Source: CAVZVW01 sp963778845 (lineage in GTDB: Bacteria; Actinomycetota; Actinomycetes; Actinomycetales; Kineosporiaceae). Taken from it: a stretch of 64,000 nt of DNA. Within the stretch, counting starts at the first letter, position 1. Each line of letters opens with the position of its first letter. The translations under genes were made by a program, and so were the position numbers. The stretch spans positions 1,798,001 to 1,862,000 of the forward strand of contig CAVZVW010000009.1 in the NCBI GenBank assembly GCA_963778845.1. The letters run 5' to 3'. Shown one piece after another: positions 54,007 to 62,811 of this stretch. Under the pieces are notes generated by a model. The model was not told the DNA's origin, made no database searches, and was given only the letters and a program-made list of their open reading frames with translations.

Positions 54007-55965
54007 TCAACCCGCGTCGGGCGCCACCCAACGCAGCTGGTCGCCCTTGGAGGCCTCGTAGCCGGCGCGACCGGACAGCGACGCAGGGACGCCGACCTCC
54101 CACCAGGCGCCGGCCTCCGTCCACGACGACGGGTGCGTGCGGCAGACCACGACGGCCGGACGACGCGTGGCCCGTGCCGCCTCCTTGGCGCGCTCGTAGG
54201 CCGCCCGCAGATGCGCCACCCCGGCGCCCTCGGGCACGTCCTCGACCGTCGTACCCAGGGCCCGGGCGTGCGCGGCGAAGTCGACCCGCGGAGCCGGCAC
54301 CGCGGCGTCCACCCTGGTGCAGTCCTCGAGCATGTTGTTGAACCCGGTGGCGCCCTGGTTGGTCTGGAGTCGATGGATCACGGCGAAGCCGCCGTTGTCG
54401 CACAGCACCGCAACGAAGGGGTGACCGCTGAACGCCGCCGAGTAGAGCTCGGAGTTCAGCATGAGGTAGGACCCGTCGCCGAAGATGCTGGTCACCAGTC
54501 CCGCGGGGTGGGTGGCTGCTCGGGCCATCGACGCCCCCCACGGCGCGACCACCTCGTAGCCCATGCACGAGAAGCCGTACTCCAGGTCCATCGTCGCCCC
54601 CGAGGTCACCCCCGACGACGGTGCGGACGTCGTCCTCCAGCCGCCGTGCAGCTCCCCCGGCATGCCGCCCGACGACGTCAGGACGTAGTCGTCAGGGCCG
54701 CTGGCGTCGTTGACGACCCCGACGACCTGGGCGTAGGTCAGTGACCCGTCAGGCGACGCGCCGGCTCGGAGCCGGTCGACGTGGGCATCCCAGTCGCCGC
54801 GTTCGGCGCTCGCCCGGCCCGACCATGCCGGGTCGGCGGTCCACGGGCCGAGCGCCTCGTCAAGCTCCTCGAGCGTCGCGCGCGCGTCACCGACCACCGA
54901 GTGCGCGCCGTGCTTCACGGCGTCGAAGCGGGCTGCGTTGACACACACGATCTGCACATTCGGGTCGAACACCGTCCACGACGCGGTCGTGAAGTCCTGC
55001 AGGCGGGTCCCGACGGCCAGCACCACGTCGGCCGCTCCCGCCAGGGTGTTCGCCGAGGCCGAGCCGATGATGCCGAGTGCCCCGCCGTGCAGCGGGTGGT
55101 CGTGGGGCACCAGCGTGCGGCCCGCGACCGTCTCGACGACCGGCACGCCGTGGGTGAGGGCGAACGCGGACGCCGCTGCCGCCGCGCCCGAGTAGCGCAC
55201 TCCCCCGCCGAGAACCAGCAGAGGACGCCGCGCCGCCAGCACCAGCCGGGCCGCCTCCTCGAGGGCCTGGCGGTCCGGCCGCTGGCGGGGCACGCGATGC
55301 AGCCGCTCGGCGAACATCGCGGCCGGGAAGTCGTACTCCTCCGCCTGCACGTCCTGCGGGAGCGCGAGCACCACCGGGCCGGCGTCCGCGGGGTCGGTGA
55401 GCACGCGGGCGACCTGGGGGAGGCTGGACATGAGCTGCTCGGGGCGGGTGATCCGGTCGAAGTAACGACTCACCGCACGGAAGGCGTCGTTGACCGTCGT
55501 CGTCGGGTCGCCGTAGTGCTCGACCTGCTGCAGCACGGGGTCCGGCCCCCGGCCGGTGAACGTGTCGCCGGGCAGCAGCAGCATCGGCAGCCGGTTCGCG
55601 TGTGCCAGCCCCGCGGCAGTCACCATGTTCAGCGCCCCCGGGCCGACCGACGTGGTGGCGACCATGACCTGCCGGCGGTCGGTGGCCCGCGCATACGCGG
55701 CCGCGGCGAGTGCCATCCCCTGCTCGTTCTGGCCGCGCCAGGTGGGCAGCTGGTCGCGCACCGCGTGCAGTGCGGTCCCGAGCCCGAGGACGTTGCCGTG
55801 ACCGAAGATCGCGAAGACCCCGGCGAACAGCGGCACCGGCGTGCCGTCCATGAGCTCGCTGCGCTGGGCGATCATCCACCGCACCAGGGCCTCGGCCGTC
55901 GTCAGCCGGATCGTGGCGGGCGAGGGTGGGGGTACCAGGGTGTCGTCGGCGGCGCCGGCGGTCAT
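54007..55965 (-). CDS. iolD: 3D-(3,5/4)-trihydroxycyclohexane-1,2-dione hydrolase
   Basis: A 652-residue ThDP enzyme of myo-inositol catabolism that opens the THcHDO ring to 5-deoxyglucuronate. IFGHGNVLGLGTALHAV, GQNEQGMALAAAAYARAT, TTSVGPGALNMVTAAGLAHANRLPMLLLPGD and the ThDP/Mg region GDGSYLMLNSELYSAAFSGHPFVAVLCDNGGFAVIHRLQ are distinctive. ATG 55965 has GAGGAGG upstream. Its start overlaps the stop of a 32-codon small ORF by ATGA. Last gene of glycerate kinase - iolG - iolC - small ORF - iolD. Confidence 0.93.
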   Translation of the reverse strand: MTAGAADDTLVPPPSPATIRLTTAEALVRWMIAQRSELMDGTPVPLFAGVFAIFGHGNVLGLGTALHAVRDQLPTWRGQNEQGMALAAAAYARATDRRQVMVATTSVGPGALNMVTAAGLAHANRLPMLLLPGDTFTGRGPDPVLQQVEHYGDPTTTVNDAFRAVSRYFDRITRPEQLMSSLPQVARVLTDPADAGPVVLALPQDVQAEEYDFPAAMFAERLHRVPRQRPDRQALEEAARLVLAARRPLLVLGGGVRYSGAAAAASAFALTHGVPVVETVAGRTLVPHDHPLHGGALGIIGSASANTLAGAADVVLAVGTRLQDFTTASWTVFDPNVQIVCVNAARFDAVKHGAHSVVGDARATLEELDEALGPWTADPAWSGRASAERGDWDAHVDRLRAGASPDGSLTYAQVVGVVNDASGPDDYVLTSSGGMPGELHGGWRTTSAPSSGVTSGATMDLEYGFSCMGYEVVAPWGASMARAATHPAGLVTSIFGDGSYLMLNSELYSAAFSGHPFVAVLCDNGGFAVIHRLQTNQGATGFNNMLEDCTRVDAAVPAPRVDFAAHARALGTTVEDVPEGAGVAHLRAAYERAKEAARATRRPAVVVCRTHPSSWTEAGAWWEVGVPASLSGRAGYEASKGDQLRWVAPDAG

Positions 55966-56060
55966 GCGTCCTCCTCGGGTGTGACGATGCAACGCACCGA
56001 CGGATCGTCGCAGATGGACAACGGCAGCATGGGATTCGGGTAGTGCTGCCCACTCGTCAT
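55962..56060 (-). CDS. Coupled 32-residue small ORF between iolC and iolD
   Basis: A possible small protein of unknown function, starting MTSGQHYPNPMLPL and ending IVTPEEDA. Its ATG overlaps the iolC stop (ATGA) and its stop overlaps the iolD start (ATGA), so it exactly bridges the two genes. About 80% of third codon positions are G or C. It has two Cys (SICDDPSVRC). The iolD ribosome-binding site lies within its last codons, so it may only be a leader whose translation opens iolD, a remnant of another iol gene, or a true small protein. Confidence 0.5.
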   Translation of the reverse strand: MTSGQHYPNPMLPLSICDDPSVRCIVTPEEDA

Positions 56061-57061
56061 CCGAACCGCCCATGGACCAGCCGATGCAGCTCGTCGAGCG
56101 TCGGCATCGCGTCCGAGCAGGCGAGCCGGGACGCGACGACCGCGCCGGCCGCGTTCGCGTACTCCGCGCAGCGCAACGGGCTCCACGCGGCGAGGAGGCC
56201 GTGCGCGAGGGCAGCCCCGAAGGCATCGCCTGCGCCGAGCCCGCATATGACCTCGACGGGGCGGGGCTCCACCGTGGCCATGGCCTCAGGGGTCGCGACG
56301 AGCACGCCGCCTGCGCCCTTCTTGACGAGTACGAGGTCGAGGCCGCGCTCCAGCAGCAGTTCGGCTGCGGTCTCGGGGTCGCGCGTCCCGACCGCGACCT
56401 CGACCTCGGCCATGTTGCCCACGACGACCGTGACGGTCTCGAGCATCCTCTCGTACTGTGCGCGGGCCTCCGACGGTGACGGCCAGAACGCTGCGCGCCA
56501 GTCCAGGTCCAAGACCGTGAACCGCCCCGACCCCGCCTTTGGCCTGCCGCGGTGGGCGAGCATGTCCAGCTGCGTCTGCCTGGCCGGTTCGACCGAGGCC
56601 CCGGTCCCCGTGACCCAGAGCAGTGCGACGTCGCGCACAAGATCCCACGGGACGTCGTCGTGCGTCAGCATCAGGTCCGGGGCGATCGGCTGCCGGTAGC
56701 ACCACAGCGGCGGGTCCTCCGGAGGGTTCAGCTCGCAGAACGCGACCGGCGTGAGCAGGTCCGCAGCCGTCCCCACGAACATCGGGTCTACGCCGAACTC
56801 CGCGAGGGCCTGCCGCACATAGGTGCCGAACGCGTCCGGGCCGACCTTGGTGAGCAGGGCGACGCGGCGACCCAGCCGCGCCAACCCGACCGCGACGTTG
56901 GTCGCCGTCCCTCCCAGCGACCGGGCGAACGTGGTGACCTGCGCCAGGGGCACGCCGGCCTGCTCGGGGTAGAGGTCGACGCTGACCCGGCCGACAGTCA
57001 GAACCTCGAGCGCCGGTACAGGTCGCCCGCTCGGCCATGAGGCAGGGGCTGCCGCTTCCAC
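56057..57061 (-). CDS. iolC: 5-dehydro-2-deoxygluconokinase
   Basis: A 334-residue PfkB-family kinase that phosphorylates 5-dehydro-2-deoxygluconate in inositol breakdown. VLTVGRVSVDLYPEQAGVPLAQVTTFARSLGGTATNVAVGLARLG is IolC-like, and the catalytic signature is GLGAGDAFGAALAHGLL. GTG 57061 has AAGGGAC upstream. It follows iolG by 66 bases and is coupled to a small ORF and then iolD. iolA, iolB and iolE are not in the window. Confidence 0.9.
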   Translation of the reverse strand: MEAAAPASWPSGRPVPALEVLTVGRVSVDLYPEQAGVPLAQVTTFARSLGGTATNVAVGLARLGRRVALLTKVGPDAFGTYVRQALAEFGVDPMFVGTAADLLTPVAFCELNPPEDPPLWCYRQPIAPDLMLTHDDVPWDLVRDVALLWVTGTGASVEPARQTQLDMLAHRGRPKAGSGRFTVLDLDWRAAFWPSPSEARAQYERMLETVTVVVGNMAEVEVAVGTRDPETAAELLLERGLDLVLVKKGAGGVLVATPEAMATVEPRPVEVICGLGAGDAFGAALAHGLLAAWSPLRCAEYANAAGAVVASRLACSDAMPTLDELHRLVHGRFG

Positions 57062-57127
57062 AAGAGTCCCTTCAAACCGTGGGCAACGCCTGGCGACTGT
57101 CTACACCCCCTCGGCCGGCACAACCCG

Positions 57128-58132
57128 TCAGGCGTAGAGCGCGGGCCTTTCCACGAGGTGGACCGGCACCCGCTCTCCGCTGTGCAGAGCCTCGACGGCG
57201 GCGTCAGAGACGACAGCAGCGGCATACCCGTCCCAGCAGCTCGGTCCGGCGACCGCCCCCGTGGCCGCGGCGTCGACAAAGCCTTGGACCTCCACGTCGT
57301 AGGCCAGGCTGAAGCGCTCCCGCCAATCGACCGGGACCCTGTCCGAGGCGAGGTTGGCACGGCGGACCTGCACCGTGCTGCCGCTGCCGAGTGATGCCGT
57401 CCCGTCCTCGCCGACGACCTCGGCTCGGATGTCGTAGCCGTAGCGGATGTTCACCGACGTCTCGACGTCGACCAGCGCACCGCTCGCCATCTCGAAGAAG
57501 AGCATCAGTGGGTCTTGGAGATCACCACCGTGCCGGTTCCGGCGTGGGACGAGCACCCGGGCTGCCACGATCTCCTCACCGAGGAGCCAGCGCATGGTGT
57601 CGATCTCGTGCACGGCAGTGTCGGTGATGGCCATCTCGCGGGTGTAGTGCCCCGGCACGCCAGGGTTGCGGTGCGCGTTGTGCACCATCAACGGCGCACC
57701 GATATCACCGGAGTCTATGACCGACTTGAGCGCCCGGTACGACGGGTCGTAGCGGCGCATGTACCCCACCTGCACGAGCCGACGACCGGCCGTGACCTCG
57801 GCGTCCAAGATCCGTTCGCACGCGTCCTGGGTCATGGCGAGCGGCTTCTCACAGAAGACAGGCTTGCCCGCCGCGATGCAGGCCAGGACGTACTCCTCAT
57901 GGGTGGGCCCCCAGGATGTCACCATGACGGCGTCGACCTCGGGGTGGTCGATGAGGTCCTGCCCCGACCCGAGGGCTTCCACGCCACCAAGCCGGCTGGC
58001 CACCGTGGCCGCCCGGGCCTGGTCGATGTCGGTCACCGCGGCCACGTGGGAGCCGGCCACCACATGCCTCAAGCGACGGATGTGGTCCTGACCGATCATG
58101 CCGACTCCGATGACGCCAAGGCGAACTGTCAT
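57128..58132 (-). CDS. iolG: Inositol 2-dehydrogenase (Gfo/Idh/MocA family)
   Basis: A 334-residue NAD-dependent oxidoreductase: LGVIGVGMIGQDHIRRL (Rossmann), VFCEKPLAMTQDACERIL (EKP motif), VGYMRRYDPSYRALK, and VHEIDTMRWLLGEEI with catalytic His/Asp. These match IolG; position directly before iolC and iolD supports inositol as the substrate. ATG 58132 has AAAGG upstream. It follows glycerate kinase by 70 bases. Confidence 0.9.
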   Translation of the reverse strand: MTVRLGVIGVGMIGQDHIRRLRHVVAGSHVAAVTDIDQARAATVASRLGGVEALGSGQDLIDHPEVDAVMVTSWGPTHEEYVLACIAAGKPVFCEKPLAMTQDACERILDAEVTAGRRLVQVGYMRRYDPSYRALKSVIDSGDIGAPLMVHNAHRNPGVPGHYTREMAITDTAVHEIDTMRWLLGEEIVAARVLVPRRNRHGGDLQDPLMLFFEMASGALVDVETSVNIRYGYDIRAEVVGEDGTASLGSGSTVQVRRANLASDRVPVDWRERFSLAYDVEVQGFVDAAATGAVAGPSCWDGYAAAVVSDAAVEALHSGERVPVHLVERPALYA

Positions 58133-58202
58133 GGACGAACCTTTCGCGGATGTGGGGTGTGGGCAACGCCCTCAGCCTAGGAACCCGCGGCCGCAGGGCC
58201 GC

Positions 58203-59420
58203 TCAACGCCCGATGAGGTGGTCGGTCGCGAGCCGGCGGCCGATCGCGCGCACGAGCGCCGCGGCGTCCCTCATGCTCGTCGACGGGTCCGGCTCCGATG
58301 ACCTCAGCTCGTACGCGGCGACGAAGCCCGCATGGCCCAGCTGCGCGACGTCCAGCTCGTTGCGCCCGGCAACGGCCACGACCGGAACGCCGGCCAGGCG
58401 CGCCGCCCGAGCGACCCCCAGCGGTGCCTTGCCTCGCAACGTCTGGTCGTCGAGGGCACCTTCGCCGGTGACCACGAGGTCGGCGCCGTGCAGCCGCGCA
58501 CGAAAGCCCACGAGGTCGAGCACGACGTCGATGCCCGGTTCGGCACGCCCGCCCAGCACCGCGAGCACCGCGTGGCCCGTACCACCGGCGGCTCCTGCCC
58601 CGCGGAGGCCGACGACGTCCCTGCCCGTCGCAGCGGTGACGGCCACGGCCCATCGCGCCAGGCGCCGCTCGAGCCGGTCGACGTCCTCCTCGCTCGCCCC
58701 CTTCTGCGGGGCGTACACCGCCGCCGCACCACGGGGGCCGAGCAGCGGGTTGTCGACGTCGCAGGCCAGCACGACATCGACGGCGGGCAGCCGACGGTCG
58801 AGGTCGGACAGGTCGAGCCGGGCGACGCTGTCCAGCGCGTCGGGCCGCGCGGGCAGCACCTCGTCCTCGGCATCGATCAGGCGCCCGCCGAGGGCGCTGA
58901 CGAGCCCCGCTCCCCCGTCGGTGGACGCGCTGCCGCCCACGCCGATGACGATGCAGGTGCAGCCGCGAGCCAGGGCCGCGCGGACCACTTCGCCCAGCCC
59001 ATAGGTGCTCGCCGTCAAGGGCGCCGGCCGGCCACCGGGCAGGCGGCGAAGGCCCACGACCTCGGCAAGCTCGACCACGGCCGTGCCGGCTCGTACCGCG
59101 TAGGTCGCGAGCACGGGCTCGCCCGTGGGGCCGCTGGCGGTGATCGTCACAGCGTCGAAGCCGGCCGCGAGTGCAGCGGCGACCGTGCCCTCCCCGCCGT
59201 CGGCGACGGGCACGAGATCGAGCACGGCATCGGGGCATGCGTCGTGGATGCCTGCGCCGAGCGCCTGTGCCACCTCGCCGGCAGTCAGCGAGCCCTTGAA
59301 CTTGTCCGGGGCGAGGACGACGCGCACCGCAGTCCGCGAATCCGAGGAGCTGCGTGAGGCGAGCTGGGCCGTCGTGGCGGTCGCCCCTGGGCGGCGGTCA
59401 CCCTCCTTGGCGGCCGTCAT
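58203..59420 (-). CDS. Glycerate 2-kinase (GlxK/GarK family)
   Basis: A 405-residue glycerate kinase: VVLAPDKFKGSLTAGEVAQALGAGI, VPVADGGEGTVAAALAAG, IGVGGSASTDGGAGLVSALGG, DVDNPLLGPRGAAAVYAPQKGAS, and DLVVTGEGALDDQTLRGKAPLGVA are all family signatures. It makes 2-phosphoglycerate. ATG 59420 has AGAGG upstream and gives a ~30-residue extra N-terminus. It heads the unit with iolG, iolC and iolD. Linkage of glycerate kinase to inositol genes suggests shared substrates or induction, but is not direct proof. Confidence 0.9.
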   Translation of the reverse strand: MTAAKEGDRRPGATATTAQLASRSSSDSRTAVRVVLAPDKFKGSLTAGEVAQALGAGIHDACPDAVLDLVPVADGGEGTVAAALAAGFDAVTITASGPTGEPVLATYAVRAGTAVVELAEVVGLRRLPGGRPAPLTASTYGLGEVVRAALARGCTCIVIGVGGSASTDGGAGLVSALGGRLIDAEDEVLPARPDALDSVARLDLSDLDRRLPAVDVVLACDVDNPLLGPRGAAAVYAPQKGASEEDVDRLERRLARWAVAVTAATGRDVVGLRGAGAAGGTGHAVLAVLGGRAEPGIDVVLDLVGFRARLHGADLVVTGEGALDDQTLRGKAPLGVARAARLAGVPVVAVAGRNELDVAQLGHAGFVAAYELRSSEPDPSTSMRDAAALVRAIGRRLATDHLIGR

Positions 59421-59526
59421 GCACCTCTTGTACACCAATGACGCTTGCCGTCGTCGATGGGCCTTGATGACGGGCGTGTGAGCCCGAGCCCATGGCGCAC
59501 GCTCTGGCTCGAGCCCTTGCGCCGGC

Positions 59527-60150
59527 TCAGGGACGCGAGCCCAGTGTCGCCACTCCCTCGCCGCTGAGGTCGTCGAGCGCGGCCTTGCGCCCGGTCATCG
59601 CCATCACCAGGGAGAGCACGGGTCCGGCGACCTCAGGGCCCGCGCCCGTGCTCCAGTCGGCGTCCGTGGCGCGCAGCCGCAGGCCGGCGATGCGGCTCTT
59701 GGCGCCGACGATCACGTTCGACCCCTGGTAGAACGCGGCCACCCGCACGACTGCCTCTTGGGGGTACGCGCGGCTGATGCCCAGCGGCCTGCGGATGTCC
59801 TCACTGTGGATCACGGCCTCGCCGAGCATGCTCTCGACCGGCCCCGGCGGGTGCATCGTGGCATCGCTCAGCGCACTGAAGGCGGCCAGCTGGTCGGCCG
59901 GGGTCCCCACGGTCTCGCTGGCGACGTTCTTGGCGTTCATGGCGTGGAACTTGAACCCGGCGCCGGCGAGCCCGGCCACGAACTTGGGCGAGGTGATCTT
60001 GGCCGTGGAGGTCATGTGGCCGAGCACCTGACGGACGGTCCACTCGCTGCAGAGTGACTGCGTGACCCACTGCTCGGGGGTCAGCCGTTGCAGATCCGCT
60101 ATCAGAGCCTTGCGCTCGGCGTGGATGAGCGGCCACGGGCTGGCGGCCAT
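59527..60150 (-). CDS. TIGR03083-like maleylpyruvate isomerase/DinB-fold protein
   Basis: A 207-residue metal-binding DinB-fold protein of the mycothiol-dependent isomerase/transferase type: EQWVTQSLCSEWTVRQVLGHMTSTA, MLGEAVIHSEDIRRPLGI (His-x3-Asp), and a C-terminal mycothiol-like DUF. ATG 60150 has GGAGG six bases upstream. It stands between glycerate kinase and a hemerythrin gene, probably on its own. Confidence 0.82.
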   Translation of the reverse strand: MAASPWPLIHAERKALIADLQRLTPEQWVTQSLCSEWTVRQVLGHMTSTAKITSPKFVAGLAGAGFKFHAMNAKNVASETVGTPADQLAAFSALSDATMHPPGPVESMLGEAVIHSEDIRRPLGISRAYPQEAVVRVAAFYQGSNVIVGAKSRIAGLRLRATDADWSTGAGPEVAGPVLSLVMAMTGRKAALDDLSGEGVATLGSRP

Positions 60151-60194
60151 GTGCTACCTCCGGGTGATGGTGGACCGGCAGCACGCTACTCGCC

Positions 60195-60710
60195 TCATCC
60201 CGGGAAGCTCGGCCACGTGGTCCACGTCGCGAGCACGGGCGCGAGGGTTCGCTCCTCGAAGTCCAGGTGCTCGAGCAGGTGCTCCGACAGCGTCAGCAAC
60301 GCGCCCACCAGCTCCGCGCGGGCGGCGCGCTCGTCCTGGCCGCTCAGGAGCGCAGTCGTCGCCTCGACTGCGTCGAGGAGCCTCCCGATGCGCACGTGGT
60401 CGGACTCGAGCCGGTCCACGAACTCGGCCAGATCTGGGCGGGCCGCCCGCACGGCGGGGAAGAGGCTGATGTCCTCGCCGTCGTGATGGGTGTGCACCAG
60501 ATGGCAGTACCGCAGGCACGTCATGCGCAGCTGGAACAGAGGGCCCTTCGTCTGCAAGGAGGACACCACGTCACGGATGTACGCGGCGTCCGCACCCGCG
60601 GTCACCGCATCGGCGAGTGCGGTGCAGACCAGCAAGTCCTTGCGGATGATCCCGTGGATCCACTGCAGCTCGTCGAGGAGCTCGCTGCGCGGGAGGAAGT
60701 CGGCGGCCAT
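60195..60710 (-). CDS. Hemerythrin HHE-domain protein
   Basis: A 171-residue four-helix protein with di-iron ligands: QWIHGIIRKDL, YCHLVHTHHDGEDISLFPAV, RLESDHVRIGRLLDAVEA, and LEHLDFEERTLAPVL. Such proteins bind O2, NO or act in stress response. ATG 60710 starts it without a strong ribosome-binding site. It is upstream of the DinB-like gene with 44 bases between, possibly one unit. Confidence 0.85.
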   Translation of the reverse strand: MAADFLPRSELLDELQWIHGIIRKDLLVCTALADAVTAGADAAYIRDVVSSLQTKGPLFQLRMTCLRYCHLVHTHHDGEDISLFPAVRAARPDLAEFVDRLESDHVRIGRLLDAVEATTALLSGQDERAARAELVGALLTLSEHLLEHLDFEERTLAPVLATWTTWPSFPG

Positions 60711-60906
60711 CGAGGTGTCGCGCCCCTTCCCGCCGCCCGCGCGGCGTCCGCTCACACCCCAGCAGTCCCTGGCCCGTGCCGCCGGACACCCAAGCACGCC
60801 ACGGCAGCGCACCGACACGCCCAGGGTAGGTCGACGACAGCGGTTCGTTGCGCTATTCGGCGGAGCTGCCGCCCGCGGCCCGGCGCGAGACATCACCGAC
60901 GCCCGC

Positions 60907-61362
60907 TCAGGCCGGCACGGGAACCGTAGAGATCATGGTGACTTCGGCGACCGGCACGGGCGTGCCGCATGTGGCGCAGATCTGCGCGGCATGGAGGTCC
61001 CCGCCACAGGTCGCGTGGTGGGCGGTCCTCGGCGGCCCGCCGGGAGCGGGCCGGTGCTCGTCGCCCCACTGCATGAGCGCGAGAAGGGCCGTGAACAGCT
61101 GACGGCCGGCGACGGTGAGCCGGTACTCGTACCGGACCGGTCTGGTCTGGTACGGCGCCCGCTCGAGAACCCCGGCATCGACCAGCGCGGCGAGCCTGCT
61201 GGCGAGCACGTTGCGCGCGACCCCGAGGCTCGCCTGGAACTGCTCGAAGCGCGTGTTGCCCAGCAGCGCGTCGCGCACGATGAGCAGGGTCCAGCGCTCA
61301 CCCACGACCTCCAGGGCGCGGGCGATCGAGCACTGCTGGTCCTCGTACGTCCGTCCGAGCAC
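60907..61362 (-). CDS. HxlR-family winged-helix regulator
   Basis: A 151-residue regulator: CSIARALEVVGERWTLLIVRDALLGNTRFEQFQASLGVARNVLASRLAALVDAGVLER, then PVRYEYRLTVAGRQLF, all typical HxlR. A C-terminal extension with CGG and CATCG cysteines may bind a metal or sense thiols. GTG 61362 has GGAGG six bases upstream. Divergent from a membrane protein gene with operator-like palindromes in the 94-base gap. Confidence 0.88.
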   Translation of the reverse strand: MLGRTYEDQQCSIARALEVVGERWTLLIVRDALLGNTRFEQFQASLGVARNVLASRLAALVDAGVLERAPYQTRPVRYEYRLTVAGRQLFTALLALMQWGDEHRPAPGGPPRTAHHATCGGDLHAAQICATCGTPVPVAEVTMISTVPVPA

Positions 61363-61380
61363 ACCACACCTCCACCATTC

Positions 61381-61417
61381 AGTTGCGTGATGCAACTCAA
61401 TCGGCCTATGTTGAGTT
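61381..61417. promoter_or_regulatory. Operator-like palindromes between HxlR gene and membrane protein gene
   Basis: AGTTGC-GTGAT-GCAACT (61381-61397) is a perfect inverted repeat, overlapped by AACTCAA (61394-61400) whose complement TTGAGTT occurs at 61411-61417. A possible plus-strand promoter TTGCGT-N18-TATGTT overlaps them. Likely binding site of the HxlR protein. Confidence 0.6.
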
Positions 61418-61456
61418 TCATCATACAACCAACTCCTGGTGGAGAGGACGGACGAC

Positions 61457-62224
61457 ATGTCCGAGATCCCAGAAGTGATCGCGGTGGCCGAGATCGCGGC
61501 CATCTCGGCGGGGCTGGCCGCGGTATGCGTGGCGCTGTACGCCGGCGCAAGGGCGGTCGGCACGCCGACCCCGCGGTCGTTCGGCCTCGCGGCGTCTGCC
61601 GGTGGGGTGCTCGCCGGCTGGCTGCTCGTCGCCACGGCCTTGGCGGCAGCGAACGCGTTCGTGCAGAGGCACGACGACCCGGTCCCGTGGATCGGGGTGA
61701 CCATTCTCGGCACCTTCGTCGCCTGGCTCGCCTTGACCGAGGTGCCCGTCGTGGCTGGGGCGCTGGCCGACCCCGGTGCGCCCGGCCGGCTGGTCGCGGT
61801 GCAGACCTTCAGGGTGGTGGGCGCGGCGTTCGTCGTCCTCATGGTCCTGGGCAGGCTCCCGGCCGCCTTCGCGCTGCCCGCCGGCCTGGGCGACGTCGCG
61901 GTGGGGGTCGCTGCCCCGTTCGTTGCCGCCCGACTGGCAGACCCGGACGACGCCGGGCGCGTGCGGTCCGCCGTCTGGTTCAACTACCTGGGCCTGCTCG
62001 ACCTCGTCGTCGCGATCGGCATCGGGTTCCTCGCAGCGCCCGGGCCCATGAGGGTGCTGACTCTGGCGCCCTCGACGTCACTGATGAGCCGACTTCCGCT
62101 CGCACTCATCCCGACGGTCGCCGTCCCGGTCGCCGCGGCCCTGCATGTGCTGTCCCTGCGGCGTCTGCATGCGTCGACGACGTCGCGCCCGGCGCGGCCG
62201 CGGCTGACAGCGGCCCTCGCCTGA
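61457..62224 (+). CDS. Multi-pass membrane protein, probable HxlR target
   Basis: A 255-residue integral membrane protein with about seven hydrophobic segments and no known motif; IAAISAGLAAVCVALYAGA and SFGLAASAGGVLAGWLLVATALAAANAF are the first two. Function unknown. ATG 61457 has GGAGAGG nine bases upstream. It is transcribed divergently from the HxlR gene, which probably controls it. A terminator follows the stop. Confidence 0.75.
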   Translation: MSEIPEVIAVAEIAAISAGLAAVCVALYAGARAVGTPTPRSFGLAASAGGVLAGWLLVATALAAANAFVQRHDDPVPWIGVTILGTFVAWLALTEVPVVAGALADPGAPGRLVAVQTFRVVGAAFVVLMVLGRLPAAFALPAGLGDVAVGVAAPFVAARLADPDDAGRVRSAVWFNYLGLLDLVVAIGIGFLAAPGPMRVLTLAPSTSLMSRLPLALIPTVAVPVAAALHVLSLRRLHASTTSRPARPRLTAALA

Positions 62225-62265
62225 GCCGCTCGACCACCCGTGCCTGCCGACCCATGCCCGCCGAC

Positions 62266-62300
62266 GAGCACAGGGTGCGAGCGCGTCGCACCCTGTGCTC
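62266..62300. terminator. Strong hairpin terminator after the membrane protein gene
   Basis: Perfect 15-base stem GAGCACAGGGTGCGA / TCGCACCCTGTGCTC, 5-base loop GCGCG. Confidence 0.85.
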
Positions 62301-62425
62301 CGGGGCTGGATGGCCATACGCCGTGCGCTTCATGCGCACGCGTTTCATCTCCCGCCGAGAACCCGCAGGCAGGGCGCGGGCGCCGACTGCCGCAGTCCCC
62401 AACCGTTGCGCCTGGCCCTTCCGCC

Positions 62426-62447
62426 TGGCCCCATAGGGATGGGGCCA
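62426..62447. terminator. Hairpin terminator of the CxxCH protein gene
   Basis: Perfect 9-base stem TGGCCCCAT / ATGGGGCCA, 4-base loop AGGG, directly downstream of the minus-strand stop at 62461. Confidence 0.75.
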
Positions 62448-62460
62448 TCTGCAAGGCGAC

Positions 62461-62811
62461 CTACTTGGCGACGAATGACACCTTCTTGTACCCGGTGGGG
62501 TACCGGTTGACCGCGAAGACGACGTACGTGCGACCCTTCACCGTCTTGAACGTGATCGCCCCGGACGACTTGGAGGCGACCTTCTTCGTGCCGTAGAAGA
62601 CGGCCATCCCGCGTGCGCCCGTCGCCGTGACCCTGTACGTGTTGGCAGCGGTCCGCGTCACCTTGAACGGCATGACCTTCGCCGAGGTGACCAGGCGATG
62701 GCAGCCGCTGCACTTGCTCGTGTAGCTGGGCAGTGCCTCGGCAGAGGAGGAGCTCCAGAAGAGTGCGGTCACGAAGGCCGCGATGATGACGAAGACCCGA
62801 GCCTTGCGCAT
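62461..62811 (-). CDS. Small secreted protein with one CxxCH motif
   Basis: A 116-residue protein with a signal peptide (MRKARVFVIIAAFVTALFW ... AEA), then mature LPSYTSKCSGCHRLVTSAKVMPFKVTRTAANTYRVTA and a beta-rich end RTYVVFAVNRYPTGYKKVSFVAK. CSGCH right after the cleavage site has the form of a heme c attachment motif; no other cytochrome features (distal Met context) are obvious. Lys-rich, Thr/Ala-rich sequence suggests an Ig-like beta fold. It is single-gene, with its own terminator. I do not recognise the family. Confidence 0.75.
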   Translation of the reverse strand: MRKARVFVIIAAFVTALFWSSSSAEALPSYTSKCSGCHRLVTSAKVMPFKVTRTAANTYRVTATGARGMAVFYGTKKVASKSSGAITFKTVKGRTYVVFAVNRYPTGYKKVSFVAK

